A stretch of 64,000 nt of DNA from Cyanidiococcus yangmingshanensis. Its lineage: Eukaryota > Rhodophyta > Bangiophyceae > Cyanidiales > Cyanidiaceae. The DNA lies in assembly GCA_013995675.1 (NCBI GenBank), contig VWRR01000009.1, positions 574,308 to 638,307 of the forward strand, in the 5' to 3' direction. Under the pieces are notes generated by a model. That model saw only the letters and a list, made by a program, of their open reading frames with translations. It made no database searches and was not told the origin of the DNA. Positions 51,175 to 62,195 of this stretch are shown in pieces. A program made the position numbers and the translations under genes. Position 1 is the stretch's first letter. Each line of letters begins with the position of its first letter.

Positions 51175-51759
51175 CACGTGCCGATCGGGATGAGCGTCTG
51201 CTTTTGTGTGGATAAGCACCACGTGCCGATCGGGATGAGCGTCTGCTTTTGTGTGGATGAGCACCACGTGCCGATCGGGATGAGCGTCTGCTTTTGTGTG
51301 GATGAGCACCACGTGCCGATCGGGATGAGCGTCTGCTTTTGTGTGGATGAGCACCACGTGCCGACCGGGATGAGCGTCCGCTTTTGTGTGGATGAGCACC
51401 ACGTGCCGACCGGGATGAGCGTCCGCTTTTGTGTGGATGAGCACCACGTGCCGATCGGGATGAGCGTCTGCTTTTGTGTGGATGAGCACCACGTGCCGAC
51501 CGGGATGAGCGTCCGCTTTTGTGTGGATGAGCACCACGTGCCGATCGGGATGAGCGTCCGCTTTTGTGTGGATGAGCACCACGTGCCGACCGGGATGAGC
51601 GTCCGCTTTTGTGTGGATGAGCACCACGTGCCGACCGGGATGAGCGTCCGCTTTTGTGTGGATAAGCACCACGTGCCGACCGGGATGAGCGTCCGCTTTT
51701 GTGTGGATGAGCATCACGTGCCGATCGGGATGAGCGTCTGCTTTTGCGTGGATGAGCAC
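51175..51759. repeat. 13-copy 45-bp tandem array, each unit starting with a CACGTG G-box
   Basis: Units begin at 51175 and every 45 bases to 51715. Units 1-13 all open with the palindrome CACGTG, followed by CCGAYCGGGATGAGCGTCYG. Two sites vary together (GAT..TCTG or GAC..TCCG); unit 9 is mixed. A degenerate copy begins at 51121. The array ends about 230 bases upstream of the FTR1 ATG. Because the unit is a multiple of three, several frames stay open across it on both strands, but their peptides (for example HTKADAHPGRHV) look like products of repetition. CACGTG is the core site of bHLH and bZIP factors, and bHLH proteins govern iron uptake in plants, so a regulatory array is a reasonable inference. 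Confidence 0.9.
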
Positions 51760-52805
51760 CTGCCCGCACGCGCGTCAAGGGCGCGCACTCGTCTCGCAAG
51801 GTGCGTGCCGCTGCCATGAGATGGCTTCGGCATCATCATCTCCAGCAACTGTAACAGCGCTGGTGACGTCGATGGCGGTCGCGGGTAGCATCATTGATGT
51901 GCACGGCCGAAGCCCAACGTCGAACGCAGCTGTCATTGATCTGGCGATCCCGGGAGCTGGATTGGTTCAGCGGCGGTCGATGCAGCGGCGATTTTTCCAT
52001 GCGCGCCACTGCTGGATTCAGGGCATCGCGGGCTGTTTCGATACCATGTCCATGAGTTGGTCGGCGATTACGTATCGTCGAGTCCGTTGAGAAGCACTGG
52101 CAGCGGTTTGTCTGGATGGCCAGCGCGACGACCATGATCTCGAAGCGAAAAGCGCGTTCGTTCTAATCGAGGGCTGCGGCGAGTCCGCAAGCGCTGGCGA
52201 TCATCCCCAGACGATGATGTGATGTCCGCCTCGCGATAGCGGCAGACTTGGAGGCAGCCACGCACACTTCCAGGTTGGTCCCAGACTCCAGTAGGTGATG
52301 ATCTCCTGCTTCGTGACCGCCTTCATTCCTTGGCAGAGTGCTCGAGCGCTCGTTCCGGTCCGTCTATGATACATAACTCATGAGTATTCCGCCTCTTTCC
52401 ACAACTTGAAGAGACTTCGCTTCGTACTCAATCTCATTCGTTTTCCTTCAGCAAGTCTTGGGGATTCCGGATCGAACCGATCCAGCGCTTCGAGCCGAGT
52501 CTGGATATTGGCCAGCGCGCGTCACGACTCATTCCGGGATGGTCCTGGAAAAGGCATGGAGCATTCACTGACGGAGCCGACTCATCGCGAACGTCGCTGA
52601 CAATAGTTGCTGTGGCCCGGGCGCCCCACTCGGCGGTCCCGTCGCAAGCGAACTCGGCCCGGGGTGGATCCCTCGCCACGCGCGCCACCTCGGATCAACG
52701 CCGTTCGGGTCGAACCGAGGAAGCGCCTGCCTGGCCTGGCGTGCGTTGGTCGGTGGGCGCTCTTCTCTAGGGAACACTCGCACGTGCCGTAGCTTCCCCC
52801 TGACA
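51760..52805. other. Intergenic region upstream of RPN13
   Basis: No recognisable gene; short frames only. The promoter of RPN13 should be near its right end. Confidence 0.45.
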
Positions 52806-53705
52806 ATGGAGCCGGCCGCGGAACAGGTGCTGGTGGAGTTCCGTGCTGGGCGCGCCTACTTCGACAGCGGAACGGTACGTTCCGATAGGCGCAAGGGTTG
52901 TGTCCGAGTTACCCGTGCTGAAGATGGGCTTGTGCACTTTCAGTGGCAGGACCGAGCCACAGGGACGGTCGAGGAGGATCTCATCGTGTTTCCTGTCGAG
53001 TCGAACTGGAGACGCGTGCAAGCTTGCCGGACCGGGCGAATGTTTGTTTTGACGTTTGCGTCGTCTGACCTCCAGCTGTTCTTCTGGATGCAGGAGCCGC
53101 GCCAAGACCTCGATGCAACGCTTGCGCGGCGCGTTCGAAACGCACTGGAGTGTCGCGAACTTGACGACCCAGCCGGCACAGATCCCGATGACGAGGTGCC
53201 CACCGACACAGGGACGGCACCCTCGGTGCGTGCCGCACCGGCCTTTGGAACAACCGCGCGCTCAGAGACGGTGTTCGCGCAGGCGCTGGCCGACGCGCTG
53301 CAGCGTCTCCACGCAGGCGCTCCTGTGGAGGGCGTAGCAGCGACGGTGAACGGCGTACGCACCACTGAGGCGAACGCGAACGCGCCTGCGTGTCCGAGCC
53401 TGGCGGAGCTTCTCGGTTGGCGTCCCGAGCTTGAGCTGGCGCTCCGGGAACCAGCACTGCAGGCAGCATCCTCGGCACTCTTGCACGAATATTTACCGGA
53501 TGGCTTTGACCTAGAGAGCGTCCTCCGATCGGCTGCGTTTCGCCAGCAGCTGCGCGCACTCTCGGAGGCGCTGAGACGCAGCCGCGGCGACGCACGCCCG
53601 CTCTTTGAGGCGTTCGGCATCGAGCCGCCTGCAGGCAACTGGCCTAATGATCTCGAAGCCCTGATCGAGGCACTCCGGCGGCGTTCGCACCAGGCGCACC
53701 CTTGA
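52806..53705 (+). CDS. RPN13: Proteasome ubiquitin receptor Rpn13/ADRM1
   Basis: A 19S-particle subunit that binds ubiquitin chains and docks the deubiquitinase UCH37. I start at the ATG at 52806 (MEPAAEQVLVEFRAGRAYFD), which fits the family; 20 upstream codons are open but unrelated. The Pru domain covers about residues 6-115: RRKGCVRVTRAEDGLVHFQW, DRATGTVEEDLIVFPVES, WRRVQACRTGRMFVLTFAS and LQLFFWMQEPRQDLDATLAR. After a Pro/Thr linker the C-terminal DEUBAD-type domain begins (LLGWRPELELALREPALQAA, HEYLPDGFDLESVLRS, FRQQLRALSEALRRSRGDAR, PLFEAFGIEPP). Both modules are present, so UCH37 binding is expected. 299 residues, shorter than the roughly 400 of animals. Confidence 0.95.
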   Translation: MEPAAEQVLVEFRAGRAYFDSGTVRSDRRKGCVRVTRAEDGLVHFQWQDRATGTVEEDLIVFPVESNWRRVQACRTGRMFVLTFASSDLQLFFWMQEPRQDLDATLARRVRNALECRELDDPAGTDPDDEVPTDTGTAPSVRAAPAFGTTARSETVFAQALADALQRLHAGAPVEGVAATVNGVRTTEANANAPACPSLAELLGWRPELELALREPALQAASSALLHEYLPDGFDLESVLRSAAFRQQLRALSEALRRSRGDARPLFEAFGIEPPAGNWPNDLEALIEALRRRSHQAHP

Positions 53706-54898
53706 GACACATCGTGGTCGTGCGGTCTGGGCTCAGGACTCGGACAGAGGCGGCGCTTGGTTTGGACACCGGTGACGTACTGGAGCACCGCTGTGCGTAC
53801 ATGCATGTAGCCGTGCATTGCCAGCGAGGACTAGGGTCAGCCGACGACGTGGATCATCGGTGCCTCGACAGGAGCCAGCATGCCGATGGTCGCTTCCACT
53901 GGTGGATCGCAATGCTTGCGCGAGATCTTGTCGAATCGCCGCACTCGATGCGTGTTTGTCGTGCAGTCCAGTCGCACGGATGATCGCAGAGATCGCATAA
54001 TGGAGGCCGCGACCAGATGTGCACGCACGTCGTCCATTGGCTCAGCGTGTCGTAGCGCGTACACGGGGACATGAGCCGCACACGACACAGGACAAACGAT
54101 AATCTGGTGACTGAACGCGGCGCGGGAGTACTTGGATTGCCCGCCGACGCACCGATACGAGTCTTTCGCCAGTGGCGGTCCACCTGCTGGTGACAAGGTT
54201 TGTCACAGCGCGGACTTGAGCTCGCCACCCGTTCATGGGCGGAAACACTAGCATCTTGACTGCAGCGGCAGCAGCCTTGGTAAGGTCGCTCTATGCTGGT
54301 GCGCGAGCGTGAGCAGCGGGTTGAATGTGCACCGAACGAGGCACGGGAGCATCTCCACATCCGGCTGCGCAGTCAGTGCTGCATCCATCTGGTACCGAGT
54401 CTGTGGCGCTCCTCTGCGCTCTAAACATTTTGCCCACCCTGTCGTCTGAGCGTACCCCTCCTGCGTCAAACAGATGCGATCGTGGCGGCCACATGAGGCG
54501 AGCGCAACACGCCGTGCGCCCAGGCGACGTCCAGGCTGCCCTCGCCATTGGCGGCGAGCCGCGTCGGCGGGGAATCGGGGTGTCCCGAGTGCGCATGCGG
54601 CTCGCGCGGATCCCTGTGCTGGGCGTCCGTCCAGCGCCAGGGCCGCGACGGGCGAACCTCGCTCATTCAAGACAGTGTCGCCTTGCAGTGTCGGTTGCTT
54701 CACTTGGGAGCGACTTGGCCATAAGCTTGGTTGGCTTGGTGCTCAGAAGACCCGGTGAAGTATTCAAGTAACTGCTCGGGTGCTGTGCGTTTTGGGTGCG
54801 ATCGCTCGACGGGGTTGTCTCTCTGGTGCGAGCCGTCGTGGTTGACTGCAGCTACGCAAGTGCGTGCTCGCGCTCGTCTGGACACAGTGCCAGTCAAC
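53706..54898. other. 1.2-kb intergenic region
   Basis: Arg- and Cys-rich chance frames on both strands only. No RNA gene identified. Confidence 0.45.
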
Positions 54899-55249
54899 AT
54901 GGGCTTTATCCAGTCTGATCTGGGTCTGGCCGTGCGCACGCGGCGTCAACAACTATTTGGGTCCTCCAAGCTGGGTGCGACTCGTGGAACACGAGTACCC
55001 GCTTCTCGGGCGGCGTCACGGCCCGGTTTTGGCGTTGGCGCTCGACTACTCTGTGCCTCACTGCGGTCGCAAGTCGCGACCAGCTGGGCTGCGAGCCACA
55101 CCAGTGCACTCCTGTGTGCACGGGACCCGGTTCTAGTTGACCTCGGTCCGTTACACCAGGTGGACGTCAGCTCTCTGCTGAGTATCGTTGCGACGGTTGC
55201 TGGGGTACTTGTCGGTCTCTTGATTGCCTTTATTATATCCCGACAATAG
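54899..55249 (+). CDS. Small single-helix membrane protein, possibly organelle-targeted
   Basis: 116 residues from the ATG at 54899. The first 60 are rich in Arg, Ser, Ala and Gly and almost free of acids (RQQLFGSSKLGATRGTRVP), like a plastid or mitochondrial leader. The C-terminus is a single hydrophobic helix, VSSLLSIVATVAGVLVGLLI, with a short end (AFIISRQ). This layout fits nuclear-encoded small thylakoid or inner-membrane subunits, but I cannot match one. A chance frame is possible. Confidence 0.4.
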   Translation: MGFIQSDLGLAVRTRRQQLFGSSKLGATRGTRVPASRAASRPGFGVGARLLCASLRSQVATSWAASHTSALLCARDPVLVDLGPLHQVDVSSLLSIVATVAGVLVGLLIAFIISRQ

Positions 55250-56569
55250 GCACCTGTTCTATGGGTAGGAACTAGCGGTGCGATAGCCTCTGATAGGCTG
55301 TCGAGGCCAGCGATACGGGCTGCATTGGACATGGCGTCGGGTCTCGGTGTGTCGAGCCCAAGCAGAAGACAACGTTTCGGAGGCGTCGCCGGTGAGCGAA
55401 CAAGAGCCAATTCGATGACGAAGAGTCTCCGGGTCTGGTCGCACGGGCTCGCTGGCTGACCCCCACAATTGCTCGAAGAAAAGTAATGGCGCAAGCGCAC
55501 AGGAGTGGTAGATCCAATGGAATAGGTGCGTGTAATCACGAAACGAACGTTTCGCAAGCCCATTTGGTAGCAGCGCATTCGAACAGGCGCTCGCGCGGAC
55601 ATGTTTCGTGGGCGAGTGCGCGAAAAACTCCTGGACACGCGTCCACGATGGGCTTCATTCGTGCGCACCCCGTGCCATAACTTGGAACCCATGCATTTGC
55701 CTGACAGATGCTGCTGGCGACGACGCACATCAGCTAGCGGCCGATGCTGCGACTCGTTATGCCGTGTCGATCGTGCAGGACTCAAAGACTCGCTGGACTT
55801 GTCGGCCGGTGGCCGCGACACTCACTCTCTCTAAACGCAAATGCTCTGCACTTGGCTCTGAATGGTCCTAGCCAGCGTGTGCGTCTTCGCCAACACCGGG
55901 TTGTATCGACCATCGACTCCGCGATCGACGTGTTCGCGTCTGTTCCGGGCCCATCCAAGCGACGACGAATGATCCCGATGGCGATATGGTGCGTCCAACG
56001 ATCGCTGCGTATTCGCGCCCGACGGCCAGATGCACTCCATGGGGCTTGCTCTTACTTGAGCGCTGCGTGGAATTGCTGGCGCTCTAGCGTCAAGCTTGCT
56101 GATCGCTCGCCGCTGCCGAGGCTTCTGATATCTTCGAGTTCGCTCATTGGAGTTTACAGTTGGAATCAGGGCTGACGCAACACCCGCGTAACAACGATGT
56201 GGTAGGTCACTTACTCGTCTTGGGGGAGTGCGGCTCGAGTCGAGCACTCCATTTCGGTTCGCCGGTGGCGTCAGCGACCTTGCCTGAGGTCCGGTGCATA
56301 CAGTTGGCGCACATCCTCGTTCGGGTGTACACCGTCCACGCTATCGCAAGGCGGGTCGCTGGACCGGCGCTACCCTAGGAGGTCCTGAATCCACGCTGCG
56401 TTACCTCATCAGCAGTGCGCACACCGAGGTTTCCGCCGACCCCTTTCTTTACACATCCAGATTGTGCATCTGAGGCGGTTCGCCGCTGTCGTACAATGCC
56501 ATGCTTACGGAGATGAGGTGCGCGTACCGTGCACACACATACACCCATGCATTGGCCATGGGCATGCGC
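55250..56569. other. 1.3-kb convergent intergenic region
   Basis: No recognisable gene. The T-rich patch near 56440-56460 may belong to the 3' end of the minus-strand mannosyltransferase transcript. Confidence 0.45.
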
Positions 56570-58204
56570 TCAATGCCATCCCTTGTTGTCGCCGACCTTT
56601 TTGGTATGCTTGATCCAACGCATCCCCTCGTGGTCATCGGATGTCAGCGGGATGTGGCCATAGACCCAGGCGCGAAAGTACCAGAAACACCAGAAAACAA
56701 CAATGTAGAGGGCGCCAGCGACGGGAACTTGGAGTGTGGCTGGCAGCGCCGGCATGTCGAGCACCACATGCGCAAACAGAAGCTCCGCGAAAAGCAGCGC
56801 CGGCAGGTAGTGGTAGATAAACGTGCTCCGCTCGATCGGCATGTAGGGCAGGATACCGAGCGCGTAGCCCAGCAGCAGAAAGGTCGCGAGCCGGAGGTAG
56901 CGCTCCCAGCAACCCGTTTCCTGTCCATGGCGTTTCCTCAGCCGTATCAGGCGCAGCACGAAGGGCGTCGCCGCAAGCAAAAGCAGGATCGCGCCCAGGC
57001 AGGCCCAGAAGAGAAGCGGGTTACCAATCAGGTAGATCTGCATGGCGTAGCCGGGCCGAATGAGCCGACCATCGGCATCGGTGGTGCCCTCCTGCCAGCG
57101 ATTCCAGTACAGGAGGCCGCGGCCAATATACGGCCACGTGTACCATCTGGACTGCCACTCGTGCTCGTCCAGAATCCGCGCATTCGCCAGGAACATCTCC
57201 TTGTTCAGTTGCCAGACCAGTTTCAGAAAGGCCGGCCGTCGCGCCTGTGGATCGTAGCCGTCGCGCCCAATGAGGGTGCGTTGAAACTCGGTGCTCATGA
57301 AATCGCCACCAGGCCCGTTGTAGATGAGGATCCGAAAATGCGGGTACCAGAGCGATATGTAGAGCGCGATCGCCGAGCCAGCCACAATGAAACAGTTGCT
57401 CCATTCGAGCGGCTCGGTGGCCAGCACTGCCCCAGCGACCGACTCCAGCCCAAAGAGGCCGGGGACCACCAGGGTTGTCCATTTGACAGAGAGCGCCGCG
57501 CCGCTCGCTAGCCCAGCCCAGAACGCAGCCCAGCGTCGTTGGCGACTGTTCGGCGGAGTCTTCCACAGTCGCAAAAACGCGTCCATGCAGAGCGCACAGT
57601 AGAAGATCAGCTGCGAGTCGGTGAGGATATGGCGCGCCTCGATGAGGTTGAGCATGTCCCAGAGCAGGAAAACCCCTACCGTGGTTGCCGCCACCATGGA
57701 CATGCCCATGCCGCGGGCGATTCGAAAGCCCAGTGCCGGCAGCAGGGCCCCAAAGAAGGCTGCGCACGAGCGCATCACGTAGTACTTGCTCTCCGGCGGA
57801 TAGGTCTTGTCTTCGTACCAGTCTCGATTGGGAATGTCGCCAGCCAGCTTGGCCACGGCCGCCAGCGTCAGTTTCGCCAACGGCGGATGGATATCAAAGA
57901 AGTAGGTGCGATTCAGGTAATGGTGCGCGAATGAGGCGAAATGGACCTCGTCGAAGACACACTCTGGTGGCCAGGTGATGCGGTAGAAGCGAGTCCAGAG
58001 CCCGAGCACCAACAGAATAAGCGTGATGATGGTCTCGGGAGCGGCACTCGCTCGGGTTACGGCCTTCTGGATGAGCCGCTCCAGGAACGGCACCTGGTGA
58101 CTCTTTCCAAAGACGTCTGATCGCCTCGGCTGCGGGCGGTCGGTCTCTGGCAACCGAGAGCCAGTAGGCGACTCGGTCGCTCTTCGTCTAGCAACTGGAG
58201 CCAT
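56570..58204 (-). CDS. Protein O-mannosyltransferase (GT39/PMT) without a MIR domain
   Basis: ER-membrane enzyme that moves mannose from dolichyl-phosphate mannose to Ser/Thr. 544 residues. After a basic, Pro-rich N-terminus come a first helix and the catalytic loop with Asp85-Glu86 (VFDEVHFASFAHHYLNRTYF, FDIHPPLAKLTLAA). Further marks are LIEARHILTDSQLIFYCALC, ALSVKWTTLVVPGLFG and GPGGDFMSTEFQRTLIG. Directly after that the C-terminal membrane part begins (EHEWQSRWYTWPYIGRGLLY, YLIGNPLLFWACLG, FIYHYLPALLFAELLF). Usual fungal and animal PMTs carry a lumenal domain of three MIR motifs at this point and are 700-900 residues; it is absent here with no frame break. Acceptors could include the Thr/Ser-rich secreted proteins in this window, which is inference. 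Confidence 0.92.
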   Translation of the reverse strand: MAPVARRRATESPTGSRLPETDRPQPRRSDVFGKSHQVPFLERLIQKAVTRASAAPETIITLILLVLGLWTRFYRITWPPECVFDEVHFASFAHHYLNRTYFFDIHPPLAKLTLAAVAKLAGDIPNRDWYEDKTYPPESKYYVMRSCAAFFGALLPALGFRIARGMGMSMVAATTVGVFLLWDMLNLIEARHILTDSQLIFYCALCMDAFLRLWKTPPNSRQRRWAAFWAGLASGAALSVKWTTLVVPGLFGLESVAGAVLATEPLEWSNCFIVAGSAIALYISLWYPHFRILIYNGPGGDFMSTEFQRTLIGRDGYDPQARRPAFLKLVWQLNKEMFLANARILDEHEWQSRWYTWPYIGRGLLYWNRWQEGTTDADGRLIRPGYAMQIYLIGNPLLFWACLGAILLLLAATPFVLRLIRLRKRHGQETGCWERYLRLATFLLLGYALGILPYMPIERSTFIYHYLPALLFAELLFAHVVLDMPALPATLQVPVAGALYIVVFWCFWYFRAWVYGHIPLTSDDHEGMRWIKHTKKVGDNKGWH

Positions 58205-58271
58205 GACTTGCGTTGACTGCGTTTCACGCAGATGATGACTGGAGCAGAGCTGCGTCTCGCCGTACGTTTCA

Positions 58272-58790
58272 ATGCAGGTCTCGAGTCAGGACTCCTCGGG
58301 CCTTGGTGGCCGAGCGCGTGCAGTGTTCCTCGCGACGCGCTGCTGTGCTGGTGCCCCAGCAAGCTGTCTCGAGCGCGACCAGTTTTGCACACCCGAGTGC
58401 TTCCAGTCTAGCGCCTCTATACGCCAGCGCCAGCGCTGCGAGCTTGATGGCAGCGCCCAGACGGCACCCGTGTCGCCGCCGTCCCCGCGGGTGTGTCTGT
58501 TGGACGCCTACGAGGGGGCGCTACCTGCAGTTTTTTCCCTCTTCCGTCCAGAGACGCCAAGTATGTTTGTGTACTTGCTTGCGTCTCTTGGTCGAGACAC
58601 TGTTGATCAGTTCGACGAATGGTTTTTGCGGCACGCCCTGTCGTTAGACTCGCTCAGCGACTCGAACGCCGATGGCTGTACACGAGGAGAGCGTTTGGCT
58701 CATGCCGGGGCGAATCGGTCGATCGACGCGATCGTTTCGTGGGAGGCAGGCGCCCCCAGTTTGCGACCTCTGCTTCGAATGAGTGTCTGA
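58272..58790 (+). CDS. Doubtful hypothetical ORF divergent from the PMT gene
   Basis: 172 codons. Residues about 75-130 look protein-like (CLLDAYEGALPAVFSLFRPE, FVYLLASLGRDTVDQFDEWF), while both ends are low-complexity. It starts 68 bases from the PMT start on the other strand. No ATG-supported conserved domain; an overlapping frame in the same region is also open. Kept only as a candidate. Confidence 0.22.
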   Translation: MQVSSQDSSGLGGRARAVFLATRCCAGAPASCLERDQFCTPECFQSSASIRQRQRCELDGSAQTAPVSPPSPRVCLLDAYEGALPAVFSLFRPETPSMFVYLLASLGRDTVDQFDEWFLRHALSLDSLSDSNADGCTRGERLAHAGANRSIDAIVSWEAGAPSLRPLLRMSV

Positions 58791-58951
58791 AGGTTCCTCT
58801 GCGAATCGAATGCGACGATGAGGATGACAGCCCAGTGAGGGAATGACTGTGTCTGGGTACGTCCGCTTCGAATGAGTACCTGACGGTTCCTCTGCGAATC
58901 GAATGCGACGCTGAGGATGGCGCCCCAGTAAGGGAATGACTGTGTCTGGGT
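58772..58951. repeat. 93-bp tandem duplication, two copies
   Basis: Copy 1 starts at 58772 and copy 2 at 58865, each beginning GCTTCGAATGAGT and ending near GACTGTGTCTGGGT. They differ at roughly ten positions. The period is a multiple of three, so a plus-strand frame ending PLRIECDDEDDSPVRE recurs in both copies. Confidence 0.8.
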
Positions 58952-61900
58952 GTACCCTTCGAGCAGGCTGCCAAAGTGTAGCCTGTATGCTGGGCGTTGC
59001 TTGCGAGCGCTGTACAGGATGATAGATGTACAGTGTTGTAGGCTCTGTGAAAGGGCCTCCGTCGTCGAGCCGGAAACGGGAGCCAGGCCGCAGCCTCGGT
59101 GCCGTCGCCTGTGTCCGCGGAAGCATTCCACGTGATAACGCGCTTGCCGCTCGCCTGAGATGGGCGCCCTAGGCCATACCCACCCCGGCGGGTGTCTGAT
59201 TCCGACAAACTCGAGCATGTCTATGGTGACGGGTCTGGGAACATGCCTCTCCGATTTCGTGACCCGAGCAAGAATAGAAGCAGCGCGGATCGCATCACGA
59301 TTGCGGACGACGAGGCGCCATGCGTCCCTGGTGTTCGAGATCGCTCTCCATGTGTTCCGGCAGCCGTCCACAATTGGGGCAATCGCCGGAGCGGCGTGCG
59401 ATTGCCTGGGCGCAGCGCGATGCGCCTCCCGGGATGATCGAGCGAGCGCATCGCTGCCAACAGGGGACGGTCGCGACCCGGCATTCCAACCGAGAGATGG
59501 CGTCGGTGCGTGCGACCTTCTTCTGGGGGTCTGCCCCTTTGGATGCGAGCACCCATCGACGCCAGGAGGCCGCTGGGGTCACGAACGAGTCGCCAGCACC
59601 GACGCCATCGTTCATCGACCATGGGAAGACGACTGGTCTGGACTCACGAGCGATTCGCCCTTGGTGCGCGTGCAGACTGAACGCGTTCTCCCAGAGACGG
59701 ATTGGCGGCGAGGGTGCCATTCGGCAGAATCAGATTGCGGTCCCTGGCCGGGTCGAGATTCGGGTATCCGAACGGCTCGATCCGAGAGAAAAAACCAGTT
59801 GAGCAGAACGGACTGGGCGGGACCAGGACTCGGTCCTCGTCTGAGCGCTGGCCACCGGGAGTCACACACACGGAGGCATTCAACACTGAAAAAGACAAAA
59901 GAAAAGTGATCCCGAACAGACAGGGCCAAACTGAAACGAACTGGAGGGAGCGCGTCCATTGGCGGCTCGGTCCATGCCGGATGCGCCGTCTGCTACAGAG
60001 AGAGCGCTCGATTCCAGCGTGTTGGAGTCGGCGCGGGGTATCGGTGGACAGGGGGCGCTGACGCCGATCGATGCGCTCCTCGATGTGCAACCGTGAACTC
60101 GTTGGCCCGGGGCCCAGAGACAGATCCGCCCGGGTACTGGACTTTCAGCAATCTGGATGGAGCTGAAGAAGATCGAAGCGCGTAGCGATGGAATCAGGAT
60201 GGTGCCATGAGTTGGAGCGAGATGAAAGCGGATCGGCAACCTGTCGTCGATGATTGGCCAGGTGACCCCCAATCAGCAGCGTCCAAGGCAGTGTGTGGGA
60301 GCGATGAGAGGAGGCTCGATGCCGGCATGGTTGCGGGCCCTATTCGAGAGACCCACGTATGCCGAAAAGGCAACATGACTGTAGATGTTCGGTCCGAGAG
60401 GGTCCAAACATCCACGGATAGCTGCTGCAGAGGACGCCAGGCCGGGCGGCGCCCATGGGTGAACCGACGCACGGATGGAGAACGGCAACCGCGGGAAGCA
60501 CAGTACGGGCGGGGGCGATGTCGCGCCAAGCAACGTGCATGAAACGAGCTAGACCGAGACCGGTAGCGCGAAAGAGTGGTGCCACGGAATCAAGATGATC
60601 GAAATTTTTCAGGAGAAATGAGTTCAGTGAGGGCACGCCTGCATGCGGGCATGGGCACAGTGCCCGGCCTACCAAAGTCATGGTGCATGCTGGAAACCGA
60701 CCAATAAACATGATAGAGTGGCTCAAGGCGTGATGCCAGCGCTCCAAAACAAGAGAAAGAGCCAGAATCTGTGGCAGGCCGAGCAGAAAGAGTCGATCGA
60801 GTGGCGAATGACGATAGTGTCTGGCGAGCGCTGGCGCAAGTGCTGGTAGAGATCGACCCTTGCGCGCGATCGAGGCGTGCAATTCGCTTGCGGCGCGGAG
60901 AGCACTGCATCACAAACAGTATTGGATTCAGCGGTAAGGACCTTGGGGCACACCTGCCTACCGAGGAGAGACAAAGAGCCAGCCTGAAAATCCGGAAGCG
61001 GAGAAGAGCGTGCTCAATGAGGAAGCCATGGAAGAAATCGAGGATGTTGTGGATAGAAATACGAAAAGCACAATCTGGGAATCAGCTCTTACGAAAAGGG
61101 TCACGCGAAGGACGAGCCGGTGGCGAGAGAGTGCAGAAAAAACCCGCCGTAAGAAATAGCCACGATACCAGCAGACTCGTAAACAGACGAGTGCCTCGAC
61201 ATTTGTGATCGATTCTGACTCGGCCACGTTGTCATTGCGTAGGACCGGACAAGCACAAACCAACAGAGTGCGGCAGCTCTGGCGCGATCAATCTGTCGAG
61301 AAAAAAATAGGCATGGGGCATCAAAGGGACATGGTAGCGGATCGTATGTCTTCCAGCACTGGAATGGGAACGACTCGGTCCGTTTCGCTACGATTAGTCT
61401 GGGCCTTTCCAGAGGAACCTAGCTCCCTATCGACCGGAGGTGACTCGATTCTTCAGGGGTTTGGGGTGGTGGTAGCGCCTTCGACAACGGCTGAGATCGC
61501 TCGATCGGGCCTGAATCAATGATTGGCACTCTGGCGACGGGGGCCGTCTCTACGCTCGGCCAGTGCCGTGGCTAGCCCGGCGGCTCCGAGCCTCGGGATA
61601 TTTGTTTCTGGCGTCTGTCTCTTAGTTGTTCTTTGCGAGTTTCTCTCTGTCTAGTTGTATCTCGAGCCTTTTGTGAACAGTCTAGAGAGAAGCGTTGCCC
61701 AGACGATGATCGCTGGTGACCGAGTCCGCTGGCGCTCCGCGCGTGCCCTGTTCTGGTGTGTCACAGCGTAGCGCTATACCAGGTTTTCGACGAGCGCCTA
61801 GGGACCGTTTCAGGACTTGTGCTTTATAATTCGTTGTTTTCTTTTTAGAGACTTGTTACTAGGACCACCAGGGATGGTTTGGTATGCTTCACTGTGATTT

Positions 61901-62150
61901 TGGGGATCGTCGGTGATTGTGTGCACTAGCTGGCCGCAGCGCTCGGCGTGCTCTACTAGGTGTTTGGCCGGGGCCGGATCGGTGCCTTCAGAGGCACTTG
62001 CGGTGCGTTTCTGGCCTTGTTCTTTTGTTTTCGGCCAGTTTCATTTGACGTATTTGGTATTGGGTATATATAGGCTGGTCTGGTATGTTCTATAAAGATT
62101 GTCGAGATTGTTGGAGATTGGGAGCGCACCCGAGCAGAGCCGGGCAGCAG

Positions 62151-62195
62151 AGCCAAGCCGAGCCGAGCCAAGCCGAGCCGAGCCAAGCCGAGCCG
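62151..62195. repeat. Three exact 15-bp units built from AGCCR pentamers
   Basis: The unit AGCCAAGCCGAGCCG occurs three times without a mismatch. It is a low-complexity repeat; frames across it give PSQAE-type peptides. Confidence 0.85.

Noticed and set aside
51175-51759. CRISPR array
   Set aside because: The units are head-to-tail with no variable spacers, and the context is eukaryotic; it is a minisatellite.
50782-51819. Long open frames on both strands through the 45-bp array as protein-coding genes
   Set aside because: A repeat period of 45 keeps any stop-free frame open. The peptides are pure repeat, and the minus-strand frame merely runs into the genuine FTR1 start at 50947.
52695-52720. 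GGTTCGACCC on the minus strand, tRNA-like
   Set aside because: The predicted T stem does not pair, and it lies in an unstructured region.
60194-61522. Possible decayed transposon in overlapping frames
   Set aside because: No terminal repeats, DDE or HUH motif, or reverse-transcriptase motif could be found in any frame.
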